Assembly: GCA_963920525.1 (NCBI GenBank) | Contig: OY986438.1 | Coordinates: 123,108,920 to 123,172,919, forward strand | Origin: Dichetophora obliterata | Lineage: Eukaryota > Arthropoda > Insecta > Diptera > Sciomyzidae | DNA length: 64,000 nucleotides | Reading direction: 5' to 3' | In this document: positions 11,950-23,699 of the stretch, piece after piece | Position numbering within the stretch: the first letter of the stretch is position 1 | Layout of the letters: every line of letters begins with the position of its first letter | Translations under genes and position numbers: made by a program | Notes under the pieces: generated by a model | The model's input: only the letters and a program-made list of their open reading frames with translations | Told to the model about the DNA's origin: nothing | Databases searched by the model: none

Positions 11950-13530
11950 ATAACGGTAACACCTTTTCTTGAACAACTACTACAGAGGGGAAAAACGGAA
12001 AAATGTGCAAACAGACCCACTTTCAGTGCCAAGTTGCAATTATAAAGAACAAACAATGGTTGCACTACCACCCCCATCATCACCGACTTTCGTGGGCAAG
12101 CATGCCGGCGACTCCTTACTTCGGCGACCAGGAACAAGAAACGCCAAATAAAAAAAGGGAACACTAACTTTTTGGAACGAACTAACACGACATACGAGTG
12201 GCAACCAAGCAAGATTCAAGCAACCTGAATGCACGTGAGGAAACATTAAAAAGCAAGGAAATCAAAGGGTATAAAAGAAAACCAAACAACAACAAACGGT
12301 GCTTCGAGTGGAAGTAAAAGTAGAAGAAGTAGGAAAAAAACGAACACAACATAACATAACATAACATATCCAAGGCACGTATGGCAAACATGGAACATTA
12401 TATTGTGTAAGCAGACTTCATTACGATATTTATACTGAATTTCAAAAATTCTGGCATTGCATGTGCGATCAAAAACTGAAGCCAAAGCTGGATATAGTGA
12501 TGGAGATGGGGCCAACACTGGAGCTGCTGGACATGCGGCAAACATCAAGTGGGGCAAAACGTGTGCTGAAACATAGCACAAAATAGCACAAGAAGAGCAC
12601 AACAAATACCCAAAAAACCAACACGATGACGCCAAGGACGACGGGATGACAGGATGTTGGCAAACTGAAGCTGGATTTTTGGCAAAAATGCAATCTTTAA
12701 TAAAACCGAAGAAAAACACAAAACCCAAAAAACAAGTTGTATAGAATACAAAAAAAAAAATCAAATAAAAACATTAAATTCAAAACAAAAACACAAAAAT
12801 ATAGCAAACGAAAGGTTAAAACAAGTGGAACAGAAATGCTTAAAATCAGTATCGCTGAGTGTTTGTTCATAATCCGTACTAAAAAGGACATAACAAGTAC
12901 ACGAACAAGAACAAAGCAAAAAGGAAAAGAAAGAAGAAAACGTATAGCAAGAAGAACAAGAAAAAAAACTGTTTGCAATTCTAGCAGATTTCTGGGCAAT
13001 AAAAATAAAAATTAAAATTTTCCCTGCCATGAAATATTTTACTACATTTTTCTTCTTGTATACATATTGCTAAGGCATCAACGCTATCCATGTTTGTTGT
13101 TGTTTTTCTTGTTTTAGTTTTTATCGTCTTTAGTTGTTTTTGTTTGATTTCTGTTGTATCATTTCAAGCAGCACGATTAAATGGAGATGTTCAATTATTT
13201 AATGGATAGTTCAAGTCGAACGTTTAGTTAGTAAAGCAATATTCAAAAGTGGCCAAGTCAACTTTTTAATGTTTTGAGAAAAATGCCTAAAACTTGATAC
13301 ACGAGAACGGGTGCATTGTAGCTTATAAAAAAGAAATATTTGTTGTAGGATTCTACATAAGCAAAAAAGTTTTAACCAAATTCTTTGTTACATACCGGAG
13401 GTATTGTAAAAAACTTAACTGGTTGGACTTGTATAGTTAAAGCAGCGATGTCCACGAAAAATATTTGAAGAGTGCAAAAACAACAACAACAAAAAGCTAC
13501 AACATCAAAAAATTTTTAATCTTGATGCAA
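11950..13530 (+). other. A-rich low-repeat region, possible host exon or UTR
   Basis: The plus strand is A-rich with CAACAA/ACAAAA tracts and no copies of the mobile elements found elsewhere. Such texture is common in long 5' UTRs of fly genes. Several overlapping minus-strand reading frames here are by-products of the purine bias and show no domain. No start, splice or polyadenylation signal could be pinned down. Confidence 0.3.
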
Positions 13531-14895
13531 TGAGGATTTGCCAATAGCACGAGTGCTGGCCAGAGTTGGGCGTAGTGCACTAAATTTACAGTTTCAGCTT
13601 ACATATACTGATAGTGTAAAATTATTCTCTATCTTCTATTATTTTTGACTGCTGAATTGAAAAATAAAAGCCTCACTATACATGAGTGATAGTGATAGTG
13701 AAAACTTTCTCACTTTCTCAAATTCATGTAAGAATAGTGGAAAAAAAAATGTTTACAGCTTAGTGGAAAATTTTTATTTTGCACTAAATAAATAGTGCAA
13801 AAAAAATACTTGCACTAATAGTGGTACAGCACAGAAAGTTGCCACTCAATTGAAAGAAAACAGAAACAGTTTACTTGTAGTATTGAGTATTTAAATATTA
13901 CACAGAAATTTGTATGTTTCTATGCTATTCTTAGTAAAATATAAAAATATAAAGTAAAACAAGAAAAATAAGCTATGCTTACAATTATTTGCTGTAAGCA
14001 ATTTAACTTTCATGAAACTATTATTTTAAATAACTCCAATTTTATATAAACTGTCAATCTGATCCTAGCTTGGTGATGCTCATTCAGAGCTGTTGTTGTA
14101 TTTTTCGTAAACATATGTGGCCAGAAGCTCGAAAAAGAGTTTTTCTTAATTATAGATTTTTTTTAATTCGAGTCTAACTGAAATAGTCTTAAAACCAGTC
14201 ATATTTGAAAGTTGAGAGAAAAAACTTTAAAATTTTGCACTATTTGAGTGTAGTGGAGATTTAGTAACTACCACTCAATTTAGTTATAGTGCAACAATAT
14301 AACACTAGCACTAAAATCCCTAATGATAGTGAAGAGTTGCTTCTACTACATTGGCGTCGGTAGCGGAGGGGCAAGGGGGCAGTTCCCCCGCCCCCCACTT
14401 TTTTAGCTAGATAAACAATTTAAAAGGAAAACTTCAAAAGTTATTTAAAATATCAGTTTTTTTTACAACGATAATATTTTTGTATTATATATTTTCCTCT
14501 TCTCTCTCTCTCTTCTTCATAAGCATGCTTGCGGATAACCATTTTCTTTCTCTGTGTTCGCAAAAAGATAGAACAAAATGTAGAGTTTTTACTGCAAACC
14601 CACCACTTCAGTTTAAAAGCACCCTTAAGTATTTAGCTTAATGCTTGTTAATTTTGCAACTCTGGTAAGTAAAAATTTGACATGTTCTTAGGGGCTTTCC
14701 ACATTGAACGACATGTTGTACGATAAGTTAGATGGAAAACTAATGGGACTATTTGATTGAGCGATCGAACGATCCAACTTGTAAAGCAACATCATAATTG
14801 CAAGCTCTCAAGCAGAACACATCCGGCTAATAGCTAAGCAACTTTTAGATGCCCTAACAATTGAGCAGTAATTTTACATAGTTGTAAATACAATA

Positions 14896-15763
14896 TTGTA
14901 CAATCGGCAGAAAAAAACCAAAAATTTCGACTATCGTTTTAGCTTACGCATGGTACTACATGTTGTACAATCTGCCATTTTAGTCCAATGTTTTGGACCA
15001 TGCAAAAGCCCCTACTGTGAATTAGCTGATGAAAATCCACCTCGACGCTTTGAAGAAACAACAGATCCTGTTCCTTCAGTACAGTTGCCATTATATGATC
15101 GGCTACGAAAAGATTATTTCGAAATTTTAGATCTTCTCTCAAATGAGATAACGGCTAGATTCGATCAAACAGGTTGATATTTTACTTTTTTTTTATTTTT
15201 GCATGCTTACACCAGCTTCACTTCAACCGACTCACTTTGATTTAACATTCGGTGAGTCGGTTGAGTGAAGCTAGTGAAAACTGGCACTTTGTAAATCTTA
15301 TTGTACATTTAAACAGATCTTGACACTCTGGAATCGTTGGAAAATATTGTAATCGAAGCCTTCAACGGAAAAGTGCCTTCTGAACAAAATCTAAAAACAA
15401 AACTAGATCTTTATGCAGATGAAATTGCTGAAGCAATTGCCTGGACAAACACCTTGAAATTGTAGTGGCATTGTATCCCAATTTGCGAAAAATTCGGATA
15501 CTGTAAAAAAACTATTAAATGAAGTTGAAAAACTTATTGCTTTGCTTTTGACTGTGCCTGCATCAGCAGCTTCATCTGAGCGTTCTTTTAGTGCACTAAG
15601 ACGACTTAAGACGTATCTTCGAGCAACTATGACACAGAAACGACTCACTCATGCGGCACTTATACACATTCACAAAGATAAAACCGAAGAATTGAATTCG
15701 ATGGAGGTGGTGAAAGAGTTTGTTTCTCGCAAGGACAGAAAGAAACATTTTGGAATAATTTAA
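14896..15763 (+). pseudogene. hAT transposase relic with intron
   Basis: Exon 1 (14896-15172) ends CAG and is followed by GT. A 144-nt intron runs to AG at 15316, and the joined frame continues in phase to TAG at about 15463. In another frame, roughly 15458-15763 reads to a C-terminal segment containing ASSERSFSALRRLKTYLR and LTHAALIHIHKD. That is the hAT dimerisation domain, the most conserved part of these transposases. The DDE core is largely missing between the two pieces, and at least one frameshift separates them. hAT transposases cut and paste with 8-bp duplications, which agrees with the flanks. The exact N-terminus is unknown; zinc-finger residues are not visible upstream. Confidence 0.8.
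15214..15272 (+). ncRNA. Intronic hairpin, miRNA-precursor-like
   Basis: Within the transposase intron, 15214-15235 and 15252-15272 form a 21-bp stem with a single bulged A and a 16-nt loop. The 5' arm starts AGCTTCACTTCAACC and the 3' arm starts GTGAGTCGGTTGAG. Size and pairing resemble a pre-miRNA or a small MITE. Whether it is transcribed or processed cannot be seen. Confidence 0.4.
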
Positions 15764-16221
15764 ATTGATACAACTTTTTGTACCTTATTGCATTTAAACC
15801 ATGTAAAGATATACCTAGTCTTGCTTTATAAAAGCAACCATTATTTCTTATATTTTCATATTACCATATGAAAGATCCTTTATGGAATGATCTCTAATAT
15901 TTAAATCGGAAGAACTTTTAACAATAATGAAATTTTAATATTTTTTATATATATTTTTATATATTTATTTATTTTAAACTAAAATAAAAGATTTGTTTAT
16001 TCACATTCATGTTTCTTTGAAGAAATTTTGGTGAACTTGTTTTTGCACAACCATTTGTACTGCCCCCCATTTGTACTGCCCCCCAGATGAAATTAGCTTC
16101 CGACGCGCTTGTTCTACTAAGATGGTAAAAAAATAGTGAAAAATAGAATTTCTTTCAATATATTTTAGTGCTAGTGAAAGGCTGAGTGCACTTAACATTT
16201 AGTGCACTACGCCCAACTCCA

Positions 16222-17487
16222 AATGTTTCATTTTTTTGCTAGTCAGAATACATTCTGATTTAGCCAGCTTTAACCGCGTGGAGATTTTCAGATATCCTTT
16301 TTCTATTTTTTGTTTTATAGTTTTTAACTTTTTTGTTTTTTTTTACTTTTTGTTTTATGTTTTCTTTTTGTGAACTTTTTGTTATTATATTTTTTTTAAT
16401 CTTATAATAATATTTATTTGCCTTAACCTTAACTTTTTATATTTTTTATTATCTTAATGTTTTATTATTAACTAAACTGTTATATAATTAAGATTAAAAT
16501 ATTTTTAATCTTTTATCATCTATAAATAAATAAGCAAACTCTCAGTTTTCCGCAAATTCATTTTTTGCCATTTTTCAGGGGTATAATAACCCCTATAAAA
16601 ATAATTTATTCTGATGCAGTATAAAAAAGTACCCACCTGCAAATATTCCATAAATTTTTCTCAATGTGTATTCGCACAACGAAAAATATAAAGAATACGA
16701 ATGCGTCTACAATGCGAATGCCAAAAACAGTGCAAAACAGTCGCGATCGATGGTGCGAAAGAACAAAAACAACAACATGCAAACGCAGAACAGCTATCGA
16801 TGGTTCGAAAGAACAAAAACAATAACATTAAGAAGCGAGGCTGAAATTGCAAACTGAATTCGGCAAATTACAACAATCATGAAAATATTGAAGTTGTTGT
16901 AAAAGAGTGGAAAGAGTGGAAAGAGTTAGGCGTTGGGCATCGCTGTTCTAAACCATCTGTTGGCCTGCTGCAGGCGCGTACCCAGAAAAAATTTCGTGGC
17001 ATTTTTAAATTTTTTGTTTAGACTAATTCCAATTTTTTTATATTATATAATATATATTGGTGGGTCCAAAAAAATCAATTTTTTTAATACTGACATGGAT
17101 AAAATGGGTTGCTAGACACCTTAAAAAAATTCTCACCAAATATGAGCTCCTAAATTTAATAGGAAGATGCTCCACATCGCAATTTTTTTTCTCGGTCTAA
17201 TAGAAAAAAATTCATACCTCATCATTAATTGATTGTACAGAAAAATGTTTTCAAAGAATTTTGTAGAAAATTTAATGCTCTACAAAAAAGGTATCCCATA
17301 TTTTTTCCGTAAGCCTCACCATTTTAATGATATTGAAGATTTAAGTTTGATTATTTTAAGACTTTTTTTATTTTTGTTTATGAATTTTATAACTCGACAA
17401 TAAATGACTATTATAAAATGGGCAGTACAAATTTTTGTAGAAAATTAACTGCTCTATAAAAATGGTGTCGTAAGTTTTGGCGATTAA
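16222..17487. other. AT-rich spacer with a 50-bp duplication
   Basis: Contains two tandem copies of a 50-bp unit (about 16741-16790 and 16791-16840) with CGATGGTKCGAAAGAACAAA. Reading frames on both strands over this duplication are incidental. Otherwise no feature was recognised. Confidence 0.5.
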
Positions 17488-17699
17488 ATTAAGCGTTCAA
17501 AAGATATTCATCATCAAACTTTCATGGGTACTAATTTTCAGAGTTTTTGATTAGATAATCGAAAAATTTCAATTTAATTTATGAATTTCATACAAATTTA
17601 ATTTGTTGTCATTAATATAAGTATTATTTGAGTTTTATTTTCAAACTATTTAAAAAAAAAATCACTTTTTGATGATACCGTTCCATTAAACCTAAAGAA

Positions 17700-18061
17700 G
17701 ATTATGGTCGAAGCTGTTGAATTGCGAAAGTACAGATTCTACAGCAAGAAGATTTATAATTGATAAAAGAAATTCGGATTCAATTCTGCAAAAAAACATA
17801 AGTGACTTTGTTTCTAAGAAGTCATTGAAACTTTTTGAGCTGTATGATTTTCTTGACAAAAATGTGGATTTATGCTCTACCGATAACAGTTGTAATGGAA
17901 ATAAAGAATTTTTTGCACAATTGAAAGTTGTTAATGATATGACAGAGCAAGGTGTCGCATAAGTTACCAATGCTTAACTAAAAACGAAGAGCAATTTAAA
18001 TTTTTATTGCAAGTTGTTAAGAAACATCGAAAAAATTACCCTACTTTCAGCAAAAAATTGT
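17700..18061 (+). pseudogene. Unidentified mobile-element protein fragment
   Basis: An 81-residue frame (17717-17962) runs into a second frame that includes NEEQFKFLLQVVKKHRKNYP and stops at about 18070, so there is one frameshift. The text resembles the C-terminal part of a protein I recall from arthropod genomes as element-encoded, but I cannot name the family. It lies inside the left arm of the foldback element and may be a relic of that element's transposase. Confidence 0.45.
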
Positions 18062-18136
18062 TTGAAAATTAATAACTCATTTGAAAATTGAAATAAAAAA
18101 CTTTTTTATAACTTGTTGGATATTTTTTTCTCCAAC

Positions 18137-18386
18137 AGGTCTATTCTGGCAAAGTATTGATTTTTACCCAGTATTTTTACTATTTCTATGTGTTTGCTGT
18201 AATTTTGTGGTTTCAAAACAAAATTTTTGAATGAAATTGTGACTAGCTGAAAAGCAGGTGACAATTTCTATCAAAATGATTGTTTTTGAGCTTCAAATTT
18301 TGTTTTGAAATCATAAAATTACAGCAAACACATAGAAATAATAAAAATACTGGGTAACAATTGATACTTTGCCAGAATAGACCTGT
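18137..18386. repeat. Palindromic MITE, ~92-bp arms
   Basis: Arms 18137-18228 and ~18292-18386 are near-perfect reverse complements beginning ACAGGTCTATTCTGGC, separated by ~63 nt. No coding capacity. A TA duplication is not clear (AA on the left, AA after the right end), so the superfamily is left open. Confidence 0.75.
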
Positions 18387-18549
18387 AAAACTGAAACACA
18401 TCATAATATATTTATAATGAAAACTTTGCTTTTTTCATTAATAAATTACACTGTGCGACAATTTGGAACTATTTTTTTGTAACGGAGATACTGATAACGG
18501 AGATACGGAGATATTTTTTGTAACGGAGATACTGCTTGTTTCTAGTAGA

Positions 18550-19080
18550 GGAGTACTCCTAGAACACGACCTCATACTCCATTTCGCTGTAGAGGGTCCC
18601 AATTTTTTTAAATGGTCAATTCATTCTGCAGATTGTGGGGCCATTTCGAATTGTTTTTATAATATAAAAATAGGAAGAAAAAAATAAAGCTGCTTGTAAG
18701 GAATTAATTTGCCCAACAGAAATGTACGGATAATAAGATGGAAGTATTCCCAATTCCTCCTGATCCACCCAATTCCACCACTCACCTCATATTTCTTTTT
18801 TCTTATTAATTAAAAATTTTTTATTTAATATGAACATAAAAAAAGCAAAAAAAAATTTTAAAAAATATAAGGAGACTGGTACTTCAGGTGAATTGGGAAT
18901 ACTCCATCTTATTATCCATAAATTTTTATTGGGAAAATAAATACTTAATTAATAATCATTTTAAATTATAATAAAAATTCGAAATGGGCGCACAATTTGC
19001 AGAATGAATTGACCAATTAAAAAAAAATTGAGACCCTCTACGACAAAAAGGAGTATGAGTCGAGTTTTGGGAATGATCCC
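18550..19080. repeat. Inverted-repeat element inserted in the foldback arm
   Basis: Comparison with the uninterrupted right arm (23885) shows extra DNA here. Its own arms (~18570-18765 and ~18885-19075) are inverted, with shared motifs such as GCAGAATGAATTGACCA and GGGAATACTCCATCTTATTA. A short array of AACGGAGATAC units (18481-18532) sits just to its left. Limits are approximate to a few bases. Confidence 0.65.
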
Positions 19081-19959
19081 ACAGTGATACAAATTTTTTA
19101 AAAAATCAAAATTCTTATTTACCACTATATAAAGGTGAAAATACTACCTTGTAAGAGTAAAACCCTAGCGGGCTTTTGCAAAGTAAGGAGCGTAACATCT
19201 TTTTTTTTACACATTTAATTTGGATCAACAGTGCAATTCAACGCATCATTTTTTTGTCTCTAACTTGTCCCGTAGTGAGGTAAGCGTGTTATTGTCTTTG
19301 AAAAAGCTGATATTAAGAGGTTAAATAATAATAATCTAAATATTTGCTACCAAAAATTAATACCAGTTTCGAGTTAATGGACAAAACACTCCAAAAAATA
19401 CTTAACTTTTTCTTTTTTTAAACAAAAGTATCTATATACACTGGCTGTCTTGTTTGTTTTGTGCAGGCCAATTTGATAGAAATATTTTTTTTGTATAATT
19501 TGTCCCTGTTAAAGTACAAAATAGAATGTAGGGACATATTTTTTTCAAGAATTACTTTTTTGTGATTTTCCACCATTTTTTCGGTTGTTGGGAAATCTGA
19601 TGCCAAAAAAGAATTAAAAAAATTAATCTATTGAACTCTGAATATTAGCACAATGAAGTAGTTCGAAAGAAGAAAAATTAACTTAACTGAACTTCTTTAC
19701 TGTGTTAATATGCAGAGTGCTGTAACTTCGTTTTCGACCGATCGATTTCGTTCAAATATATCAAAGTAGGATTTTATGAGCCAAACTTTTTTTTTTTGCA
19801 TCAGTTTTCTAAACACAAATGGTTGAAAATTAAAAAAAGTTAAAATTAAATTACGTACATTTTTTTCACGGAGAAAAAATAAACCATTAGAATAACTTTT
19901 TTCCTGTAACAAGGAAAAATTGTACTAACATAATTTCAAGAAATCGGCCTACCCAAATA

Positions 19960-21238
19960 AAAGGTGTTTTTTATAGAGTGGTATAAGTTTAAATCATAAT
20001 AAAACATAATAATATATTTTTAATATCAATGAAACGAACTTTACTGGATAGAAAACTTTATGACATTAATGTTTAAATATGATTTCGGCCATGTGTACGG
20101 CTGGCGCTAAAGGCGCAATCTGGAACACCAACTTTCACAAACTTTCCGGAGCATTTGCGGCCGTATCTTGCCGATAACTCTTCGAATGTTGATTTCCAGG
20201 TGTTCAATTGTTTGTGGTTTATCGACATAGACAAGTGACTTTATATTACCCCAAAGAAAATAATCCAATGGGGTTAAATCACACGATCTTGGGGGCCAAT
20301 TAATTGGGCCATTTCATGAAATTATTTGTTCGTCAAAAGTTTCCTTGAGTTAATCAATTGTAGCGCCCGCTGTGTGGCATGTGGCTCCGTTCTGTTGGAA
20401 CAACATATCACCAAGATTAATGCCAGCTTATTGAGGTACGAAAAAACTTCGAATCATGTTCCTATACCGTTCACCATTGACAGTAACATTCTGACCATCA
20501 TCGTTTTTGAAGACATATGGGCTAATGACTTCGCCAGCCCATAAAGCGCACCAAACAGTAATTTTCTGTTTCGACAAAAGCTTGTGGAGTCTCCTAACTC
20601 CAAATACGACAATTCTGCTTATTTACGTACCCATTCAACCAAAACTGGGCTTCATCGGAAAATAAAATTGTCCATGGAAATTCAAAATCAATATCAATTT
20701 GTGCTTCAGCCCATTCGCCGAATTGGCGGCGCATACGATGGTCGTTTGGCCTTAATTCCTGCACAAGTTGAATCTTGAAAGGTTTTAAGCCAAGATCTTT
20801 TCGTAAAATCTTCCATAAAGTGGAAGTTCACAACCCCAGTTGCTGAGAACGGCGACGAATTCATTGATTAGGAACATCTTCAATGCTTTCCTGTACAGCG
20901 GCTACAGATTCTTCAGTGCGCACTGTTCGGCATCTCACGGGAAGCACATTATCAGTAACAGTAAATGTGGTCCGAAAACGAACTATTGTTCTTTGAATTA
21001 GCAGCTCTGAAGGACGATTATGTACGCCATAAAATGGACGAAGTGCACGATAAGTTTGACAAACAGAACCGTTATTTTGATTAAAAATTTCGATCGTGTG
21101 TAAGTCGATCCATAATGAAATATCAAAGCAAACTTAACAAAAAACAACAAAAAGCAAACTAAACAGAGCTGTTAAATGGGTGGTCAAATAAAGCAGTGAT
21201 GCCAACTCAAAGTTGTATCACTCTATAAAAAACACAAT
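19960..21238 (-). mobile_element. mariner-type transposon (copy 2, degraded)
   Basis: TA at 19958-19959 and 21239-21240 flanks inverted ends sharing GTGTTTTTTATAGAGTG. The length of 1279 bp almost equals copy 1 (1274 bp). The protein on the minus strand shares long identical motifs with copy 1 (LNGYVNKQNCRIW, NWPPRSCDLTPLDYFLWG), but the terminal repeats differ, so they are related subfamilies. It lies inside the foldback element, between its arms. Confidence 0.9.
20066..21113 (-). pseudogene. mariner transposase, inactivated
   Basis: Reads from an ATG at 21113 to a TAA at 20066 on the minus strand, with several stops and frameshifts. The first catalytic motif FSDEAQFW is intact. The second reads FQQNGATCH, so the catalytic aspartate is changed to asparagine. 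The third, CDLTPLDYFLWG, remains. An extra TAA follows the second motif. The enzyme would be dead even without the frame breaks. The ends match the copy-1 protein, including the terminal EIIFKH. Confidence 0.88.
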
Positions 21239-21329
21239 TATATACATACACAGGAGCAAGTGTATAAATATAGAAAGTTTTTTAAAAAAGAAAAAAGTTT
21301 ATTATTTTTTTAAGTTTTTTGTCCTTTAA

Positions 21330-23699
21330 CCCTCATCGGTCCCCTGTATTCGCACGCATCCAAATTTGATCTTTAACCTTGAATAAAATAAAAACGGTTC
21401 AGCTTTTGAATTTGAATTTTGAATTTTTGAATTTGTACCTTACTGTATTTGCCTGTGCACTTATAGTTACGAATCGGTCCCTGTGTATGATCGCGCATAC
21501 ACATAACCAGGTACCTGGAATTGCCGCTTATTTTTATGTGTGGATTTATAGCACACTCTTATTTTTTCGTTTTATGAAATTCAGTTTGTTCTGGAACACA
21601 CATAAGTGAAGTTTGTTTGCGCATTTATTTGAATTTTGGTTGTGTTTCGGAGTATTTGATAAAAAACGGATAGAGTTTTACGTGAAAGAAGGCAGCGAGA
21701 TGAACTAGAAATGGATTTTGATTTGCGAAGCGGGCGAATCTCCGTGCAATAGTGACGATGATTTTGCATTGTCAGACGAGGTGAATGATGAAAGTGAAGT
21801 TAGCGTGCATTCGGATGAAGACTACATTGAGCCACTTGAGCAAAATTTAGCAAAAGAAAATGCAGCAAATCCTGAAAATAAATATTTTTCAAAAAATAAT
21901 AAAATTGAGCATTCATCGCAACCATTTGGAATAAATCGAAGAAATTCATTTCGACGTGCAGAAAATTTCACTTCAGGTAAAAACCTACCCTCTTTGTTAT
22001 GGGTTCATGTTCATTATATGTTTCAATTTTGTTATAATGCAGGTCCAAAAGCATTAGAAGCTGCTACTATAGTTGATGTTTTGTCTGCATTTCACATATT
22101 CCTTGAACCGGTTGAGAATATTATTTTGAACATGACTAATTTATATGGTGTGCGAAAGTACAAAGACGATTGGGAAAACATTGATTTGGACACTCTGCAC
22201 GCATACTTTGGATTGTTGCAGCTTTCTGGTGTGTATCGGTCATACGGTGAATGTGTCACTAAACTGTGGAATGACGAAACTGGTCGGCCAATATTTAGAG
22301 CAACAATGTCTTTGAAAATGTTCAAGCGTATCCATGGTTGCATTCGATTTGATGACCGCGAACAACGTATGGCCAACACTGCATCTACAAGTACTTCTGT
22401 ACGTGACAAATTGGCACCGATTCGAAATGTATACGATAATTGGAATCATAATTTGAAAGTTGTATACACACCAAGAAAAACATTACCGTAGATGAACAGT
22501 TAGTTCCGTATCGTGGGCGATGTCCGTTTCGTAAGTATATTCCATCCAAGCTGGCGAAATATGTCATCAAAATTTGGGTGCTATGCGACTCAAAAAGCTG
22601 GTATGCATACAACACACAAATTTATGTTGGTCGGAATCGTAATGCCACTCCTGAACGTAATCTCGGACGGCGCGTTGTTTTGGATTTGGTGGAAGGACTT
22701 TCTAACAGAAATGTAACGTTTGACATCTTTTTCACTTCGTATGAATTGGCAGAAGATTTACATAAGAATCGCATGACTATTTTGGGAACAATAATAAAAA
22801 TAGGACTGAAATTCCTTCAGTTCTACTCGACATGCGTCAAAAGCCAATTTATCATACAGAAGTTGTATATGAACATAAATTGCAAGCAGTTATGTTGTCA
22901 TATGTTCCTCGCTGGTACCGGTTTGTGACATTGCTCAGTACATACCACAATGTTAGCATAACTGAGAATAGTGAAAAGAAGAAACCTAACATCATTGAAG
23001 ACTACAACAAAACCAAGAGTGGAGTTGATACTATGGATCAAATGGTGGCTACGTACACATGCAAACGAAAAGTCAATCAGTGGCCAATGGCAGTATTTTG
23101 TAACATGCTTGATATTAGTGCGTTGAATGGATTCGTGACGTTCATTGCATTGTTCCCAAATCGGAAAAATTCTAAAACAAGCCATAATATTCGTCGTTGC
23201 CTTTTTATCGGGGAGCTTGGATTGAATCTCTTTGAAAAACCGATCACTAAACGTAAAAAACAACCTCAAAGTAATGATGCATCCAGTGTTATTCAAAGAA
23301 TTCGGGAGATGCGCCATTTACCAAGTATATCAAAACGAGGCCGATCTGCACATATAAAAATAACAAAAACCTTTATGCTACACGCTGCGAAAAGTGTAGA
23401 AATTTCATTTGTGCTGAACATAATTTCAATTTATGCGAAAAATATACAAATAATTGACAAAAGAAAAAAATTCAACTTTTTTTCTAATAATGTAATATTC
23501 TAATTAATTTCATTCTAAATCTACCTTTATGTAGTTCAAATGTATTAATATGATAGTAAACAACGTAATAAACATAAAAAATCACAAAACATAAATGGTT
23601 GTTAATTTTTTTTTAGCTTTTTTACATTTGAAAATATATGTGTATGCGCGCGCATACAATGGGACCGATTAGATGTATTTCTCGAGGGACCGATGAGGG
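21330..23699 (+). mobile_element. Complete piggyBac transposon (copy 1)
   Basis: Flanked by TTAA at 21326-21329 and 23700-23703. The terminal inverted repeats are a perfect 14 bp, CCCTCATCGGTCCC. Subterminal inverted blocks near 21472-21503 and 23640-23672 share ATCGGTCCC plus a GCGCATACACATA-type sequence, comparable to the internal repeats of known piggyBacs. The length of 2370 bp is typical. It sits 89 bp from the end of mariner copy 2. Confidence 0.95.
21711..23457 (+). pseudogene. piggyBac transposase with frameshifts
   Basis: An acidic N-terminus is followed by the DDE_Tnp_1_7-type core. The four expected acidic positions are visible: ITVDEQLVPYRG, VTFDIFFTSYELA and GVDTMDQM (two D). 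The C-terminus keeps a cysteine-rich finger, CEKCRNFICAEHNFNLC, ending at TGA 23457. Frame changes occur near 21720, 22480, 22795 and 23365, so no functional product is expected. The family enzyme excises precisely and inserts at TTAA, which agrees with the flanks. The proposed ATG at 21711 is tentative because the first frame stops soon after. Confidence 0.9.

Larger units (their letters stand above)
14349..16111 (+). mobile_element. hAT transposon (inner) with 8-bp target duplication
   Basis: Flanked by TTCTACTA at 14341-14348 and 16112-16119. The imperfect terminal repeats share GCGTCGGNAGC, with the first bases CA. The G/C-rich run next to the left end and the CTGCCCCCCA repeats near the right end are the terminal regions. 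It carries the transposase relic at 14896-15763. Its insertion into the outer hAT is the younger event. Confidence 0.85.
13561..16219. mobile_element. hAT-like element with TAGTGCA subterminal repeats (outer)
   Basis: Terminal inverted repeats: GAGTTGGGCGTAGTGCAC at ~13563 and its complement ending at 16219, followed inward by ACTAAAT. The left end starts CAG, as in many hAT elements; the right end is mutated and no 8-bp duplication is visible. Many copies of TAGTGCA/CACTA motifs lie in the ~780 bp at the left and the ~100 bp at the right, the usual subterminal transposase-binding pattern. A second hAT (14349-16111) is inserted near the right end, so the original element was about 0.9 kb and nonautonomous. 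Confidence 0.75.

Noticed and set aside
12040..13030. Many overlapping minus-strand reading frames (up to 172 codons) as genes
   Set aside because: They are rich in F, L, S, C and V, as expected from the complement of A-rich DNA, overlap in several frames, and show no domain.
20584..20778. Plus-strand frames at 20326-20778 as genes
   Set aside because: They are shadows of the minus-strand mariner transposase.
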